Shown here: piece after piece, positions 36,854 to 46,759 of the stretch
Numbering within the stretch: the first letter of the stretch is position 1
How the letters are laid out: each line of letters starts with the position of its first letter
From: Loktanella sp. M215
GTDB lineage: Bacteria; Pseudomonadota; Alphaproteobacteria; Rhodobacterales; Rhodobacteraceae
Assembly: GCF_021735925.1 (NCBI RefSeq)
Contig: NZ_WMEA01000001.1
Coordinates: forward strand, 1,890,001-1,954,000
Length of the DNA stretch: 64,000 nucleotides
Reading direction: 5' to 3'
Translations under genes and position numbers: made by a program
Notes under the pieces: model-generated
Told to the model about the DNA's origin: nothing
Seen by the model: only the letters and a program-made list of their open reading frames with translations
Databases searched by the model: none

Positions 36854-39781
36854 ATGTGCGCCGACACCCCCGACACGACCCAAGCCGCCGTCGATTACAA
36901 GGACACCCTGAACCTGCCGCGCACGGATTTCCCGATGCGGGCAGGTCTGCCCAAGCGCGAGCCGGAGTGGCTGGCACGATGGGAGGAGATTGGCGTCTAT
37001 GATACGCTGCGCGGCAAGGAGAACCGCGAACCCTTCATCCTGCATGACGGCCCGCCCTATGCCAACGGCCACCTGCACATCGGTCATGCGCTGAACAAGA
37101 CGATCAAGGACATGATCGTGCGGTCGCGGCAGATGATGGGATTTGACGCGCGCTATGTCCCCGGCTGGGACTGCCACGGTCTGCCCATCGAATGGAAGAT
37201 CGAGGAGCAATACCGCGAGAAGGGCCTGAACAAGGACGACGTGCCGATCAACGACTTCCGCGCCGAATGCCGCAAGTTCGCGGCCGGTTGGGTCGATATC
37301 CAGCGCGCCGAATTCAAGCGCATGGGGATCACCGGCAACTGGGCCGATCCTTACCTGACGATGGATTTCCACGCGGAATCCGTGATCGCCGCCGAATTCC
37401 AGAAATTCCTGATGAACGGCACCCTGTATCAGGGGTCCAAACCCGTGATGTGGTCGCCGGTGGAAAAGACGGCACTGGCCGAGGCGGAAGTCGAATACCA
37501 CGACAAGGAAAGCCACACGGTCTGGGTGAAATTCCCGGTCCGTGACACCAACAATGACACGCTGAAAGGCGCATCGGTCGTGATCTGGACGACGACGCCT
37601 TGGACGATGCCGTCGAACAAGGGCATCGTCTATGCCGACGACATCTCTTACGGCGTCTATGAGGTCACAGACGCACCCGAGGGCAACTGGGTCAACGCAG
37701 GCGAACGTTACGTGCTGTCCGACAAGCTGGCCGAAGGCGTGTTTGCCAAGGCGCGCATCACCGCCTTTACCCGCATCAGCGATGCGGGCGATCTGTCGGG
37801 CACGACGCTGTCGCACCCGCTGGCCGGCACCGATGGCAGCGATGGCGAATGGGACCAGCCCCGCGATTTCCGCGCGGCCCCCTTCGTCACCGACGACGAA
37901 GGCACCGGGTTCGTGCATTGCGCGCCGTCGCACGGGATGGAGGAATTCGAACTCTACCGTGACCTTGGCATGCTGGAACAGGTCATCACATACAACGTGA
38001 TGGAGGACGGGACCTTCCGCGCCGACCTGCCGTTCTTTGGCGGCAAAGCGATTTTCCGCGACAAGCCCAAGAACAAGTCATGGGAAGGCGACGCCAATAC
38101 GGCCGTCATCGACAAGCTGGTCGAAGAGGGGGGCCTTTTCGCGCGTGGCAAGATCAAGCATTCCTACCCGCACTCGTGGCGGTCCAAGGCGCCAGTTATC
38201 TTCCGCAACACGCCGCAATGGTTCGCCGCGATCGACCGTGCCGTGGGGGACGGGCAGGACACCTATGGCACCACGATCCGCGAACGCGCCCTGACCAGCA
38301 TCGACGAGCTGGTCACATGGACGCCGCAACGCGGCCGCAACCGCCTGCACGCGATGATCTCCCAGCGCCCCGACTGGGTGCTGTCGCGCCAGCGGGCCTG
38401 GGGCGTACCGTTGACCTGCTTCACCAAGAAGGGCGCACTGCCGACAGATCCCGACTTCCTGCTGCGCGACGAAGCCGTCAACGCCCGCATCCGCGATGCC
38501 TTCGAGGCGGAGGGCGCCGATGCCTGGTATGAGGATGGGGCGAAGGCGCGGTTCCTCGGGTCCGATTACAAGGCCGACGATTGGGATCAGGTCTTCGACA
38601 TCCTCGACGTGTGGTTCGATAGCGGCTCCACCCATGCCTTCGTGCTGCGCGACCGTCCCGATGGTGCGCCCGACGGTATTGCAGACGTTTACATGGAAGG
38701 CACCGACCAGCACCGCGGCTGGTTCCATTCGTCGCTGCTGCAGGCCTGCGGCACGCTGGGCCGCGCGCCTTACAAGGCCGTCGTGACCCACGGCTTCACG
38801 CTGGACGAGAAGGGCATGAAGATGTCCAAATCGCTGGGCAATACCATCGTCCCCGAGACGATCATCAAGGAATACGGCGCCGACATCCTGCGCCTCTGGG
38901 TGGCGCAGGCGGACTATACGTCTGACCAGCGCATCGGGCCGGAGATCCTGAAAGGCACCGCCGACAGTTATCGCCGGTTGCGTAATACCATGCGCTTCAT
39001 GCTGGGATCGCTCGCCGACGTGACCGAGGCCGACCGCGTGTCCCGCGACCAGATGCCGGAGCTGGAGCAGTGGGTGCTGCACCGTCTGGCGGAACTCGAT
39101 GATGTCGTGCGCAAGGGCTATGCCGCGTACGATTTCCAGGGTGTGTTCCGGGCGATTTTCGACTTCGCCACGCTGGACCTGTCGGCCTTCTACTTCGACA
39201 TCCGCAAGGACGCGCTCTATTGCGACGGCGACACCGCACGCCGCCGGGCCGCGCGCACGGTGCTGGAGCTGTTGTTCGACCGGTTGACCACATGGCTTGC
39301 GCCCATCCTGTGCTTTACGATGGAAGAAGTCTGGCTGGAGCGTCATTCCGGCCCGGTGTCGTCCGTCCACCTGCAGGACTTCCCGGACACGCCCGCCGAC
39401 TGGCTGGACGCCAGCCTTGCCGCGAAATGGACCTCGGTCCGCCGCGTCCGCCGGGTCGTCACCGGCGCGCTGGAGGTCAAGCGCACCGAAAAGGTCATCG
39501 GCGCATCATTGGAGGCGGCACCGGTCGTCCACGTGACCGACGCCGAGGCCGCGATCCTGAAAACGCTGTCCTTTGACGACCTTTGCATCACCAGCGGCAT
39601 CGAGATCAGCACCGATCCCGCGCCGGCAGAGGCATTCCGCATCGAGGACATTCAGGATGTCGGTGTGGTGTTCGAGCGGGCAGAGGGGCAAAAATGCCAG
39701 CGCTGCTGGAAGATCCTGCCGGATGTGGGCCAGCATTCCCATCAAGGCGTCTGCGCCCGCTGCGAGGCGGCGCTGGGCTGA
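36854..39781 (+). CDS. ileS: Isoleucyl-tRNA synthetase
   Basis: Charges tRNA-Ile; 975 residues. The class I signatures are intact: PPYANGHLHIGHALNK (HIGH) and KGMKMSKSLGN (KMSKS). The CP1 editing domain has the TTPWTMPSNKGI region. The anticodon-binding helical domain follows, and the C-terminus has the zinc ligands CQRCW and CARCE. I chose ATG 36854, preceded by GAAGGA; an in-frame start at 36818 is less likely. This is the bacterial type rather than the mupirocin-resistant type. Confidence 0.96.
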   Translation: MCADTPDTTQAAVDYKDTLNLPRTDFPMRAGLPKREPEWLARWEEIGVYDTLRGKENREPFILHDGPPYANGHLHIGHALNKTIKDMIVRSRQMMGFDARYVPGWDCHGLPIEWKIEEQYREKGLNKDDVPINDFRAECRKFAAGWVDIQRAEFKRMGITGNWADPYLTMDFHAESVIAAEFQKFLMNGTLYQGSKPVMWSPVEKTALAEAEVEYHDKESHTVWVKFPVRDTNNDTLKGASVVIWTTTPWTMPSNKGIVYADDISYGVYEVTDAPEGNWVNAGERYVLSDKLAEGVFAKARITAFTRISDAGDLSGTTLSHPLAGTDGSDGEWDQPRDFRAAPFVTDDEGTGFVHCAPSHGMEEFELYRDLGMLEQVITYNVMEDGTFRADLPFFGGKAIFRDKPKNKSWEGDANTAVIDKLVEEGGLFARGKIKHSYPHSWRSKAPVIFRNTPQWFAAIDRAVGDGQDTYGTTIRERALTSIDELVTWTPQRGRNRLHAMISQRPDWVLSRQRAWGVPLTCFTKKGALPTDPDFLLRDEAVNARIRDAFEAEGADAWYEDGAKARFLGSDYKADDWDQVFDILDVWFDSGSTHAFVLRDRPDGAPDGIADVYMEGTDQHRGWFHSSLLQACGTLGRAPYKAVVTHGFTLDEKGMKMSKSLGNTIVPETIIKEYGADILRLWVAQADYTSDQRIGPEILKGTADSYRRLRNTMRFMLGSLADVTEADRVSRDQMPELEQWVLHRLAELDDVVRKGYAAYDFQGVFRAIFDFATLDLSAFYFDIRKDALYCDGDTARRRAARTVLELLFDRLTTWLAPILCFTMEEVWLERHSGPVSSVHLQDFPDTPADWLDASLAAKWTSVRRVRRVVTGALEVKRTEKVIGASLEAAPVVHVTDAEAAILKTLSFDDLCITSGIEISTDPAPAEAFRIEDIQDVGVVFERAEGQKCQRCWKILPDVGQHSHQGVCARCEAALG

Positions 39782-39786
39782 CTGAC

Positions 39787-39812
39787 AGGGCCGGGCAAGA
39801 CCCGGCCCTTTT
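39787..39812. terminator. Terminator between ileS and the dipeptidase gene
   Basis: AGGGCCGGG pairs perfectly with CCCGGCCCT around CAAGA and is followed by TTT. It begins 5 bases after the ileS stop and ends 3 bases before the stop of the convergent dipeptidase gene. Confidence 0.8.
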
Positions 39813-39815
39813 CAG

Positions 39816-40889
39816 TTATACCTTCCAGGTCCGGTCCAGGACCGCGAACCAATTTGCATGACACAGCTTGGTCATCAGCGCGGCACCGTAGCCGTGCGCC
39901 GTCAGTGCGTCGCGCAAGCCGTTCAACCCGGCCACGTCACCCATGACCGCCGGCACCTGCGCCCCGTCGAAGTCCGACCCGAAGCCCACGTGATCCTCGC
40001 CCAGACGGTCGATCAGGTAGTCCAGATGCCGCAGCATCGGATCCCAGCCGCGATCGTCCGCCTTGACGCCGTCGGCATTCAGGAACCCGGTGGCATAGTT
40101 CAGACCGACCATGCCGCCGGTGTCGCGGATGATGTCCAGCTGCCGGTCCGTCAGGTTGCGGGCCGAGGGCGTGACCGCATGGGCGTTGGAATGGGTCGCC
40201 ACCAGCGGCGCGTCCGACAGGGCGGCCACATCGTTGAACCCCGCCTCGTTCAGATGCGACAGGTCCAGCATGATGCCCAGTTCGTTGCACAGTCTGACCA
40301 GATCCTTGCCCGCGTCCGTGAGGCCGGGGCCGGTGTCCGGCGACGACGGAAAGGCGAAGGGCACACCGTGGCCAAAGACGGTCGGGCGGCTCCAGACCGG
40401 GCCGATGGACCGCAGGCCCATGTCGTGGAACAGATAAAGCGCGTCGAGGTCGGCGGCGATCGGCTCTGCCCCCTCGATATGCATGATGGCCGAGATGATG
40501 CCGCGCGCTTGACAGTCGCGCAATTCGGCCACCGTGCGGCAGATGCGGAACTGACCGTCAGAGGCGCGTTCCATCCATTTCAGATGCCCGGCCATGGCCA
40601 GCGCCACGGGCATCGCGCTGACTTGGTCGATCAGCGGGGGCAGGGGGACCGTGTAGGGCGGGTGCGCCATCAGGTCGTCGATGTCGTAGGGCATGTCGGG
40701 CGAGGAGATATAGATCGCAAAGAATCCGCCGCCGAAGCCGCCCCGCTTCATCCGTGGCAGGTCGAGGTGGCCGTGACCGGTATCGGTTAGCCATGTTGCG
40801 CTGCGGTTGGCGGGGTCGCGCAACAGGCGCAGCAGAAAATCGTTGTGACCGTCGAAGATCATCGGTGTGTCGGTCGTCGTCTCGGTCAT
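39816..40889 (-). CDS. Membrane dipeptidase (renal dipeptidase family, M19)
   Basis: Zinc dipeptidase of 357 residues. Metal-binding segments match the M19 family: FDGHNDFLLRL (HxD), the bridging Glu in IMHIEGAEPI, the His in LDLSHLNEAGF, VATHSNAHAV, and GFGSDFDGA. I chose the ATG at 40889, which overlaps the stop of the adjacent ATPase gene (ATGA). It is the last gene of a peptide ABC transporter operon, so imported dipeptides are the likely substrate. No signal peptide is visible, suggesting a cytoplasmic enzyme. Confidence 0.9.
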   Translation of the reverse strand: MTETTTDTPMIFDGHNDFLLRLLRDPANRSATWLTDTGHGHLDLPRMKRGGFGGGFFAIYISSPDMPYDIDDLMAHPPYTVPLPPLIDQVSAMPVALAMAGHLKWMERASDGQFRICRTVAELRDCQARGIISAIMHIEGAEPIAADLDALYLFHDMGLRSIGPVWSRPTVFGHGVPFAFPSSPDTGPGLTDAGKDLVRLCNELGIMLDLSHLNEAGFNDVAALSDAPLVATHSNAHAVTPSARNLTDRQLDIIRDTGGMVGLNYATGFLNADGVKADDRGWDPMLRHLDYLIDRLGEDHVGFGSDFDGAQVPAVMGDVAGLNGLRDALTAHGYGAALMTKLCHANWFAVLDRTWKV

Positions 40890-41644
40890 GGGCCCTTGAA
40901 TCCTTCGCTGGCGACCAGCAGTTGGCGTGTGTAATCCTTGGTCGCCGCGCGGGACTGCAGTGCCTGGCGCGTCAGTTCCTCGACCTTCGCGCCGTGCTGC
41001 ATCACCAGCAGGCGCTCGCACATGTGCGACACGACGGCGAGGTCGTGGCTGACCAGCACGTAAGTGAGCCCCTTTTCGACGCGCAGGGCATCGAGCAGGT
41101 TCAGCACCTCGGCCTGAATGGACGCATCCAGCGCCGAGGTCGGCTCGTCCAGCAGCAGGATTTGGGGTTCCAGAATCAACGCGCGCGCAATGGCAACGCG
41201 CTGGCGCTGCCCGCCCGACAGCTGGTGCGGATAGCGGAAGCGGAAGCCTTTGCCGAGGCCCACGTCGTCCAATGCCCGCTCAATCCGCGTCTCGGCATCC
41301 TTGAACCCGTGAATCGCCAACGGTTCCGACAGCACCCGGTCGATCGTGTGGCGCGGATGGATGGACCCGTAGGGGTCCTGAAAGACCATCTGCACCTGAC
41401 GGTAGAACGCCGGATCGCGAGGGGTCTTCAACGGCTTGCCGCCGATGTGCACGGTGCCGCCGGTTATCGGTGCCAGCCCGCAGATCGCCCGCAGGACGGT
41501 GGACTTGCCCGATCCGCTTTCGCCGACCAGACCGAAACTCTCGCCCTTTTGCACATCGAAACTGACGCCGCGCACAGCCTGCACTTGGCTGCGGCCCGAC
41601 CGATAGGTGACGGCGAGATCGCGGACTTCGATCAACGCGCTCAT
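40886..41644 (-). CDS. dppF: Peptide ABC transporter ATPase (DppF-type)
   Basis: ATP-binding subunit of 252 residues: Walker A GESGSGKST, Q-loop MVFQDPYGSIHPRHTI, signature LSGGQRQRVAIARAL, Walker B ILLLDEPTSALD, and H-loop VSHDLAVVSHM. It is shorter than most DppF proteins (about 320) because the C-terminal oligopeptide/dipeptide extension with the cysteine cluster is missing. The start at 41644 overlaps the stop of dppD (ATGA). Confidence 0.92.
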   Translation of the reverse strand: MSALIEVRDLAVTYRSGRSQVQAVRGVSFDVQKGESFGLVGESGSGKSTVLRAICGLAPITGGTVHIGGKPLKTPRDPAFYRQVQMVFQDPYGSIHPRHTIDRVLSEPLAIHGFKDAETRIERALDDVGLGKGFRFRYPHQLSGGQRQRVAIARALILEPQILLLDEPTSALDASIQAEVLNLLDALRVEKGLTYVLVSHDLAVVSHMCERLLVMQHGAKVEELTRQALQSRAATKDYTRQLLVASEGFKGP

Positions 41645-42474
41645 GCCAGCCACGCCGGGTCGCGGGTCAGGGTCGGCAGGGGGGCGCTGTCGCCATCGAT
41701 CTGCGGCAGGCAGTTCAGCAGGCCCTGCGTATAGGGGTGCTGCGCGTGTTTCAGGTCGCGGGCGGCGATTTCCTCGACCACGCGGCCAGCGTACATCACC
41801 AGCACCCGGTCACAGAAGGACGACACCAGCCGCAGGTCGTGGCTGATGAAGATCAGGCCCATCCCCCGGTCGCGCACCAGATCGTCGAGGATCTTCAGCA
41901 CATCCAGCTGCACAGTCACGTCCAATGCCGAAGTCACCTCGTCCGCGATCAGCAGGTCAGGCTCCGCGATCAGCATCATCGCGATCATGGCACGCTGGCC
42001 CATGCCGCCCGACAGCTCGTGCGGGTAGGCGCGAAAGACGCGGTCCGGGTCGCGGATCTGCACCGCCTCCAGCATGGCGATGGCCTTGGCGCGGGCGTCA
42101 GCGCGGGATGCGTCGCCACGGCGGCGATAGGCCTCCACGATCTGGCGGCCGATGGTCATGACGGGGTTCAGGGAATACTTCGGGTCCTGCATGATCATGC
42201 TCATGCGCGGGCCCCGCAGGCTACGCCATGTCGTGGCGGAGGCTTTGCGCAGGTCGATCCCGTCGAAACTCAACTTGTCCGCCGTCACTGTCCCGCTTGC
42301 TGGGGTTAGTCCAAGTATGGCGCGACCGGTCTGGCTCTTGCCGGACCCGCTTTCGCCCACGATCCCCAGCCGCTCGCGGCCCAGCGTAAATGATACGTCG
42401 CGAACGACCCGCACGGGCCCGTCGCGGGACGGAAAGGCGACGTTCAGCCCTTCCACTTGAAGCATGTCGGTCAT
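41641..42474 (-). CDS. dppD: Peptide ABC transporter ATPase (DppD-type)
   Basis: ATP-binding subunit of 277 residues with GESGSGKSQ (Gln in place of the usual Ser/Thr after Lys), MIMQDPKYSLNPVMTI, the signature LSGGMGQRAMIAMML, LLIADEVTSALD, and FISHDLRLVSSF. The end keeps the HPYTQGLL segment of the oligopeptide family. The start at 42474 overlaps the dppC stop (ATGA). The Gln in Walker A is unusual for this family; the preceding Lys is intact. Confidence 0.9.
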   Translation of the reverse strand: MTDMLQVEGLNVAFPSRDGPVRVVRDVSFTLGRERLGIVGESGSGKSQTGRAILGLTPASGTVTADKLSFDGIDLRKASATTWRSLRGPRMSMIMQDPKYSLNPVMTIGRQIVEAYRRRGDASRADARAKAIAMLEAVQIRDPDRVFRAYPHELSGGMGQRAMIAMMLIAEPDLLIADEVTSALDVTVQLDVLKILDDLVRDRGMGLIFISHDLRLVSSFCDRVLVMYAGRVVEEIAARDLKHAQHPYTQGLLNCLPQIDGDSAPLPTLTRDPAWLA

Positions 42475-43382
42475 GTCTCGCCTTTCGGGTCCAGCACGTC
42501 GCGCAGACCGTCGCCCAGCAGGTTGAAGCCCAGCGAGACGACGAAGATCGCGATGCCCGGCATGGTTGCGACCCACCAGAAGTCGATCATAAATCGACGT
42601 CCTGCGGCGATCATCGCGCCCCATTCCGGCTGCGGCGGTTGCGCGCCAAGGCCGAGGAACCCGAGGCCAGCAGCGGTCAGGATGATCCCCGCCATGTCGA
42701 GCGTGACGCGGACGATCACGGAGCTCAGGCATAGCGGCACCACGTGCCCCCAGATGATCCGCGCCGACCCGGCCCCCTGCAAGCGGATCGCCGCGATGTA
42801 GTCGGCGTCACGGATCTGCATGGTCTCGGCGCGGGCTAGACGCGCGTAGGGTGGCCAGCTAGTGATCGCGATGGCGATGATCGCATTCTCGATCCCCGGT
42901 CCCAAGGCCGCGACGAAGGCGAGTGCAAGAATCAGGCGCGGGAAGGCGAGGAAGATGTCGGTAATCCGCATCAGCACCACATCGACCCAGCCGCCGAAAT
43001 ACCCGGCAGTCGTTCCTACGGCCAAGCCGATCGGCGTCGCGATCACGGCCACCAGCGCCACGACCATCAACGTCAGCCGAGAGCCGTGCACGATCCGGCT
43101 GAAGATGTCGCGCGCCTGATCGTCGGTTCCCATCAGATGCGCCCACGACGGCGGCAGCAGGCGTTCGGTCCGCAGATCGCCGCCGACAATGGGATTGTAG
43201 GGGGCGATGACGTTGGCGAAGATCGCCATCAGGATCAGCACCACGACGATGCCCAGACCGACCATCGCCAGCTTGTTACGACGCAGCTGCGACCACGTCC
43301 GGTAGGCCTGTCCCAGACGGGCCTGACGGCGGGACGCCGGGCGGTCTGACAGCAGCCAGTCGCGGGTGGAGACGTCACTCAT
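42471..43382 (-). CDS. dppC: Peptide ABC transporter permease (DppC-type)
   Basis: Inner-membrane permease of 303 residues. A cytoplasmic N-terminus leads to a first helix (LAMVGLGIVVVLILMAIF), then the DppC marker GTDDQARDIFSRIVHGSR and the EAA loop RDADYIAAIRLQGAGSARII. The start at 43382 overlaps the dppB stop by 4 bases. Confidence 0.92.
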   Translation of the reverse strand: MSDVSTRDWLLSDRPASRRQARLGQAYRTWSQLRRNKLAMVGLGIVVVLILMAIFANVIAPYNPIVGGDLRTERLLPPSWAHLMGTDDQARDIFSRIVHGSRLTLMVVALVAVIATPIGLAVGTTAGYFGGWVDVVLMRITDIFLAFPRLILALAFVAALGPGIENAIIAIAITSWPPYARLARAETMQIRDADYIAAIRLQGAGSARIIWGHVVPLCLSSVIVRVTLDMAGIILTAAGLGFLGLGAQPPQPEWGAMIAAGRRFMIDFWWVATMPGIAIFVVSLGFNLLGDGLRDVLDPKGET

Positions 43383-44443
43383 GTCCGCCGCCTGACGCGC
43401 GGGTCGAGCACGGTGTAAAGAAGATCGCTCAAAAGGTTCAGTCCCACGAAGATGATGCCGATAACCAGCGTACCGCCCAGCACCGCGTTCATATCGGCGT
43501 TCTGCAAGCTGTTGGTCAGGTATTGCCCAAGGCCGGGCCAGGCAAAGACGGTCTCGGTCAGCACGGAACCCTCCAACAGGCCCGCGTAGGACAGGGCGAT
43601 TACGGTCACCAGCGGCACGGCGGCGTTGCGCAGGGCGTGGACCCAGATGATCCGCCATTCGGGCACGCCCTTGACCCGGGCGGCGATGATGTATTCCTGA
43701 CCCAGCTCTGCCAGCATGAAGGACCGCGTCATGCGGCTGATGTAGGCCATCGAGAAATAACCCAGCAGCGTCGCGGGCAGCGCCAGATGTGCCACCACGT
43801 TACGGAAGGCGTCCCACTGGCCCTGCATCGCGGTGTCGAACAGCAGAATGCCCGTCGTCTGGGTGAAGTTGTATTCATAGGCGATGTCGATACGCCCCGG
43901 TCCCGCGACCCACTGCAGCTTGGCATAGAACACCAGCAGGCCCAGCAGCCCCAGCCAGAAGATCGGCGCCGAATAGCCGACAAGGCCCACGACGCGGATC
44001 ACCTGATCCGGCAACTTGCCCTGCCGCACGGCACCCCAGACGCCGAGCGGCACACCGAACAGGGTGCCGAGGATGATGCCGGCGGTCGCCAGTTCCAACG
44101 TGGCTGGAAAGACGCGCCTGATATCCTCGATAATGGGTTTCTTGGTCAGGACGGATGTGCCCAGATCGCCGGACAGCGCCTGCTGCAGATAGATCCAGAA
44201 CTGCTGATACAGCGGCTTGTCCAGCCCAAGGGCGATATAAGCCGCATCATAGGTGGATTTCGACGCCCGGTCGCCCACGACGGCCAGCACCGGATCGACG
44301 GGCACGACGCGCCCGATCAGAAAGGTCACGACCAGCAGGCCCAGAAAGGTGATCGCAACGGTGGCGACCAGCTTTCCGGCCTTCAGACCGAGCAGAGGAA
44401 GGGCGCCCCAGCGCCCTCCCTCGTTGGCAGGCGAGACGCTCAT
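43379..44443 (-). CDS. dppB: Peptide ABC transporter permease (DppB-type)
   Basis: Inner-membrane permease of 354 residues with an N-terminal extension before the first helix. Markers are LLVVTFLIGRVVPVDPV, LGLDKPLYQQFWIYLQQAL (DppB N-terminal block) and the EAA-type loop QEYIIAARVKGVPEWRIIW. Its ATG at 44443 overlaps the stop at 44440 of the original dppA frame (ATGA), which supports that frame as the true end of dppA. Confidence 0.93.
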   Translation of the reverse strand: MSVSPANEGGRWGALPLLGLKAGKLVATVAITFLGLLVVTFLIGRVVPVDPVLAVVGDRASKSTYDAAYIALGLDKPLYQQFWIYLQQALSGDLGTSVLTKKPIIEDIRRVFPATLELATAGIILGTLFGVPLGVWGAVRQGKLPDQVIRVVGLVGYSAPIFWLGLLGLLVFYAKLQWVAGPGRIDIAYEYNFTQTTGILLFDTAMQGQWDAFRNVVAHLALPATLLGYFSMAYISRMTRSFMLAELGQEYIIAARVKGVPEWRIIWVHALRNAAVPLVTVIALSYAGLLEGSVLTETVFAWPGLGQYLTNSLQNADMNAVLGGTLVIGIIFVGLNLLSDLLYTVLDPRVRRRT

Positions 44444-46042
44444 TCCGTTTTGGTCACTTCACGGAAGGAGTTGTCGTTGAACGATGGCCCGATGATGAAG
44501 CCGTCGACGTTCTTGCGCAGGCCCAGAACCTCGATCTCCTGGAACATGAATGACGAAGGGGGAATTCTCCTCCACCTCTTTCTGCATGACCTGATACATC
44601 TCGGCACGCTTGGCGGAATCGGGCTCCAGCACGGCAGCATCGGCCTCGGCGGTCAGCTCGGGGATATCCCAGGCGTTGCGCCAGGCCAGCGGCTTGGACG
44701 CCGCATCGTCAGAGTTGTCGGGGTTGCGCGCGAAGGTGTCGGCGTTGGTGTGCGGGTCCTGATAGTCCGGCCCCCAGCGCCCGATATAGATATCGTGGCT
44801 GCGGGCGCGATACTTGGTCAGCGTCTGCTGGCCGTCGCCGGGGATGATCTCCAACGTGATGCCGGCCTGCGCCATGGTCTGCTGGATGGCTTCGGCGATC
44901 GCTGTGATTTCCGGCGTGTTGCGGGTGTCCATGGTCACGGTGAAACCGTCTGCATAACCGGCCTCTGCCAGCAGCGACTTCGCCTTTTCCACGTCAAGGG
45001 CATAGGGGTTGTCGTCCAGCGCACCAAGGAAGCCTTCGGGCAGGAACGCCTGATGGACCTTGACCTTGCCATTCATGATCGTGTCGGCAATCGCCTGATA
45101 ATCCACAAGGTATTTCATCGCCTCGGCGACCTTGGGGTTCTTCAGGTATTCGTTCTTCTGGTTCAGACCCATGTAATAGATCGAGCCCTTGATGCCGTCC
45201 TCGATCTTGATGTCGGGGCTGTCGGCCAGTGCCACGATCTCTTCGGCGCCCAGGTTGCGGGCGATGTCGATGTCGCCCTGCTCTAGCAGCAGGCGCTGGG
45301 TGGATCCTTCGGGGATGTTGCGATAGATCGCGCGGGCCATGGCGGGCGCGTCACCGGAGTAGTTGTCGTTGCGCTCCATCACGACGACCTCGTTGGCGCG
45401 CCATTCGCGGATCGTGAAGGGGCCGGAGCCTGCGTAGTTCGTCTTCAGCCACGCATAGCCGAAATCGCCGTCGGCTTCGTGGCTTGCGACCAGGTCCTTG
45501 TCCACGACAAAGCCCACGGTCGCCGTCAGGCAATAAAGCAGCAGGGTCGGGGCATAGGCCTTGTCCATCTCCAGCTCGAAGGTCATGTCGCCGGTCTGGC
45601 GCACCATCTGGTCGACATTGTCGGCTGACAATCCGAACTGCGTCAGGATGAACGCTGGCGACTTGTCCAGCTTGACCGCGCGCTGGATCGAATAGACCGG
45701 ATCGGCGGCGGTGATCGGGTTACCAGAGGCGAACGTCATGTCCGGTTTGATGGTGAAAGTGAAGGTCTTGCCGTCCTCGGACACCTCCCACTTTTCGGCG
45801 ATCACGCCGAAGATGTTGGATACGTCGTTCACGTCATAACCGACCAGCGGCTGGTAGCTGTTTCCGAGGATCTCGGAGGCGGTGAATTCGAACACCTCTG
45901 CGGGATCGAGAGAGATGATGTCATCGAGTTGCCACGCCTGAATCAGCGTATCGGGCGGCGTTTCCGCCATCACCGGGGCGCTGGACAGGCCGAAGGTCGC
46001 GCTGACCATCGCGGCAGCGACAAGTTTCGTGAAATGGGTCAT
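44440..46042 (-). pseudogene. dppA: Peptide ABC transporter substrate-binding protein, frameshifted near the 3' end
   Basis: SBP_bac_5 family receptor with a signal peptide ending near SAPVMAE. The long frame runs from ATG 46042 and reads as a normal receptor up to KEVEENSPFVIH, then continues in the wrong frame to a stop at 44459 (527 residues). The natural end, FMFQEIEVLGLRKNV through SFREVTKTE, is in another frame and stops at 44440. One extra base between about 44548 and 44562, a stretch with a run of five G on the + strand, explains this. Only the last 30 or so residues are affected, so some function may remain, and a sequencing error is possible. Confidence 0.85.
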
Positions 46043-46264
46043 GTTGTTTTCCCTGTTGGTAAGGTGAACGGGCCTGCATCCTTGTCCGGCCGGACGCTTT
46101 GGCACCTGTGACCGCAGTAGGCGCAGGCATCACAGAACTGTCAAGACGGTCACAGCGCCCTTTGGTCAGATACCCTGACGCAATTTCAGACGGCCCATAA
46201 AGGGTGCGCTTTCGCTTTTTCGCCGGTCATGTAGGATCACCCGACACCACCGAAAGGCCCGCCC

Positions 46265-46705
46265 ATGCCAGACCTGCGCAACCCCGACGCCCTGACCCGG
46301 ATGCGTGCCGATTTCGACCGGCAGGGCATCATGGCGACGCTGGGCGTCACCGTGGCAGAGGTTGTGCCGGGCCGCGTTACCCTGACCCTGCCGTTCAGGC
46401 CTGACCTGACGCAGCACCACGGCTTTCTGCACGCCGGCGTTCTGACGACGGCGATGGACAGCGCCGCGGGCTTTGCCGCCTTTACCCTGATGGACGCCGA
46501 TGCAGAGGTATTGACCGCAGAGTTCAAGGCCAGCTTTCTGGCCCCCGCGCGGGGTCAGACATTCCGCATTGTCGGCGACGTCCTCCGGTCCGGGCGCACC
46601 CTGACCTTTACCGAAGCACGTGCCTACGCCGACGACACCGATACCGTCATCGCGACCCTCTCGGCCACGATGATGGCCGTGCGCAACCCCGGTCTGCGGG
46701 GCTGA
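46265..46705 (+). CDS. PaaI-family thioesterase (hotdog fold)
   Basis: Small acyl-CoA thioesterase of 146 residues. The catalytic region is QHHGFLHAGVLTTAMDSAAG, with the conserved His-Gly and the downstream Asp expected of the PaaI group, followed by TAEFKASFLAPA on the central strand. Substrate unknown. It diverges from dppA across 222 bases that contain no further gene, and converges with otsA; a short palindrome GCATTG-CAATGC lies at 46724-46735 between them. Confidence 0.88.
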   Translation: MPDLRNPDALTRMRADFDRQGIMATLGVTVAEVVPGRVTLTLPFRPDLTQHHGFLHAGVLTTAMDSAAGFAAFTLMDADAEVLTAEFKASFLAPARGQTFRIVGDVLRSGRTLTFTEARAYADDTDTVIATLSATMMAVRNPGLRG

Positions 46706-46759
46706 CGCCACGGGTTGCGTGTGGCATTGCAATGCGCCGGCACTGGACGGCGACGTGAC

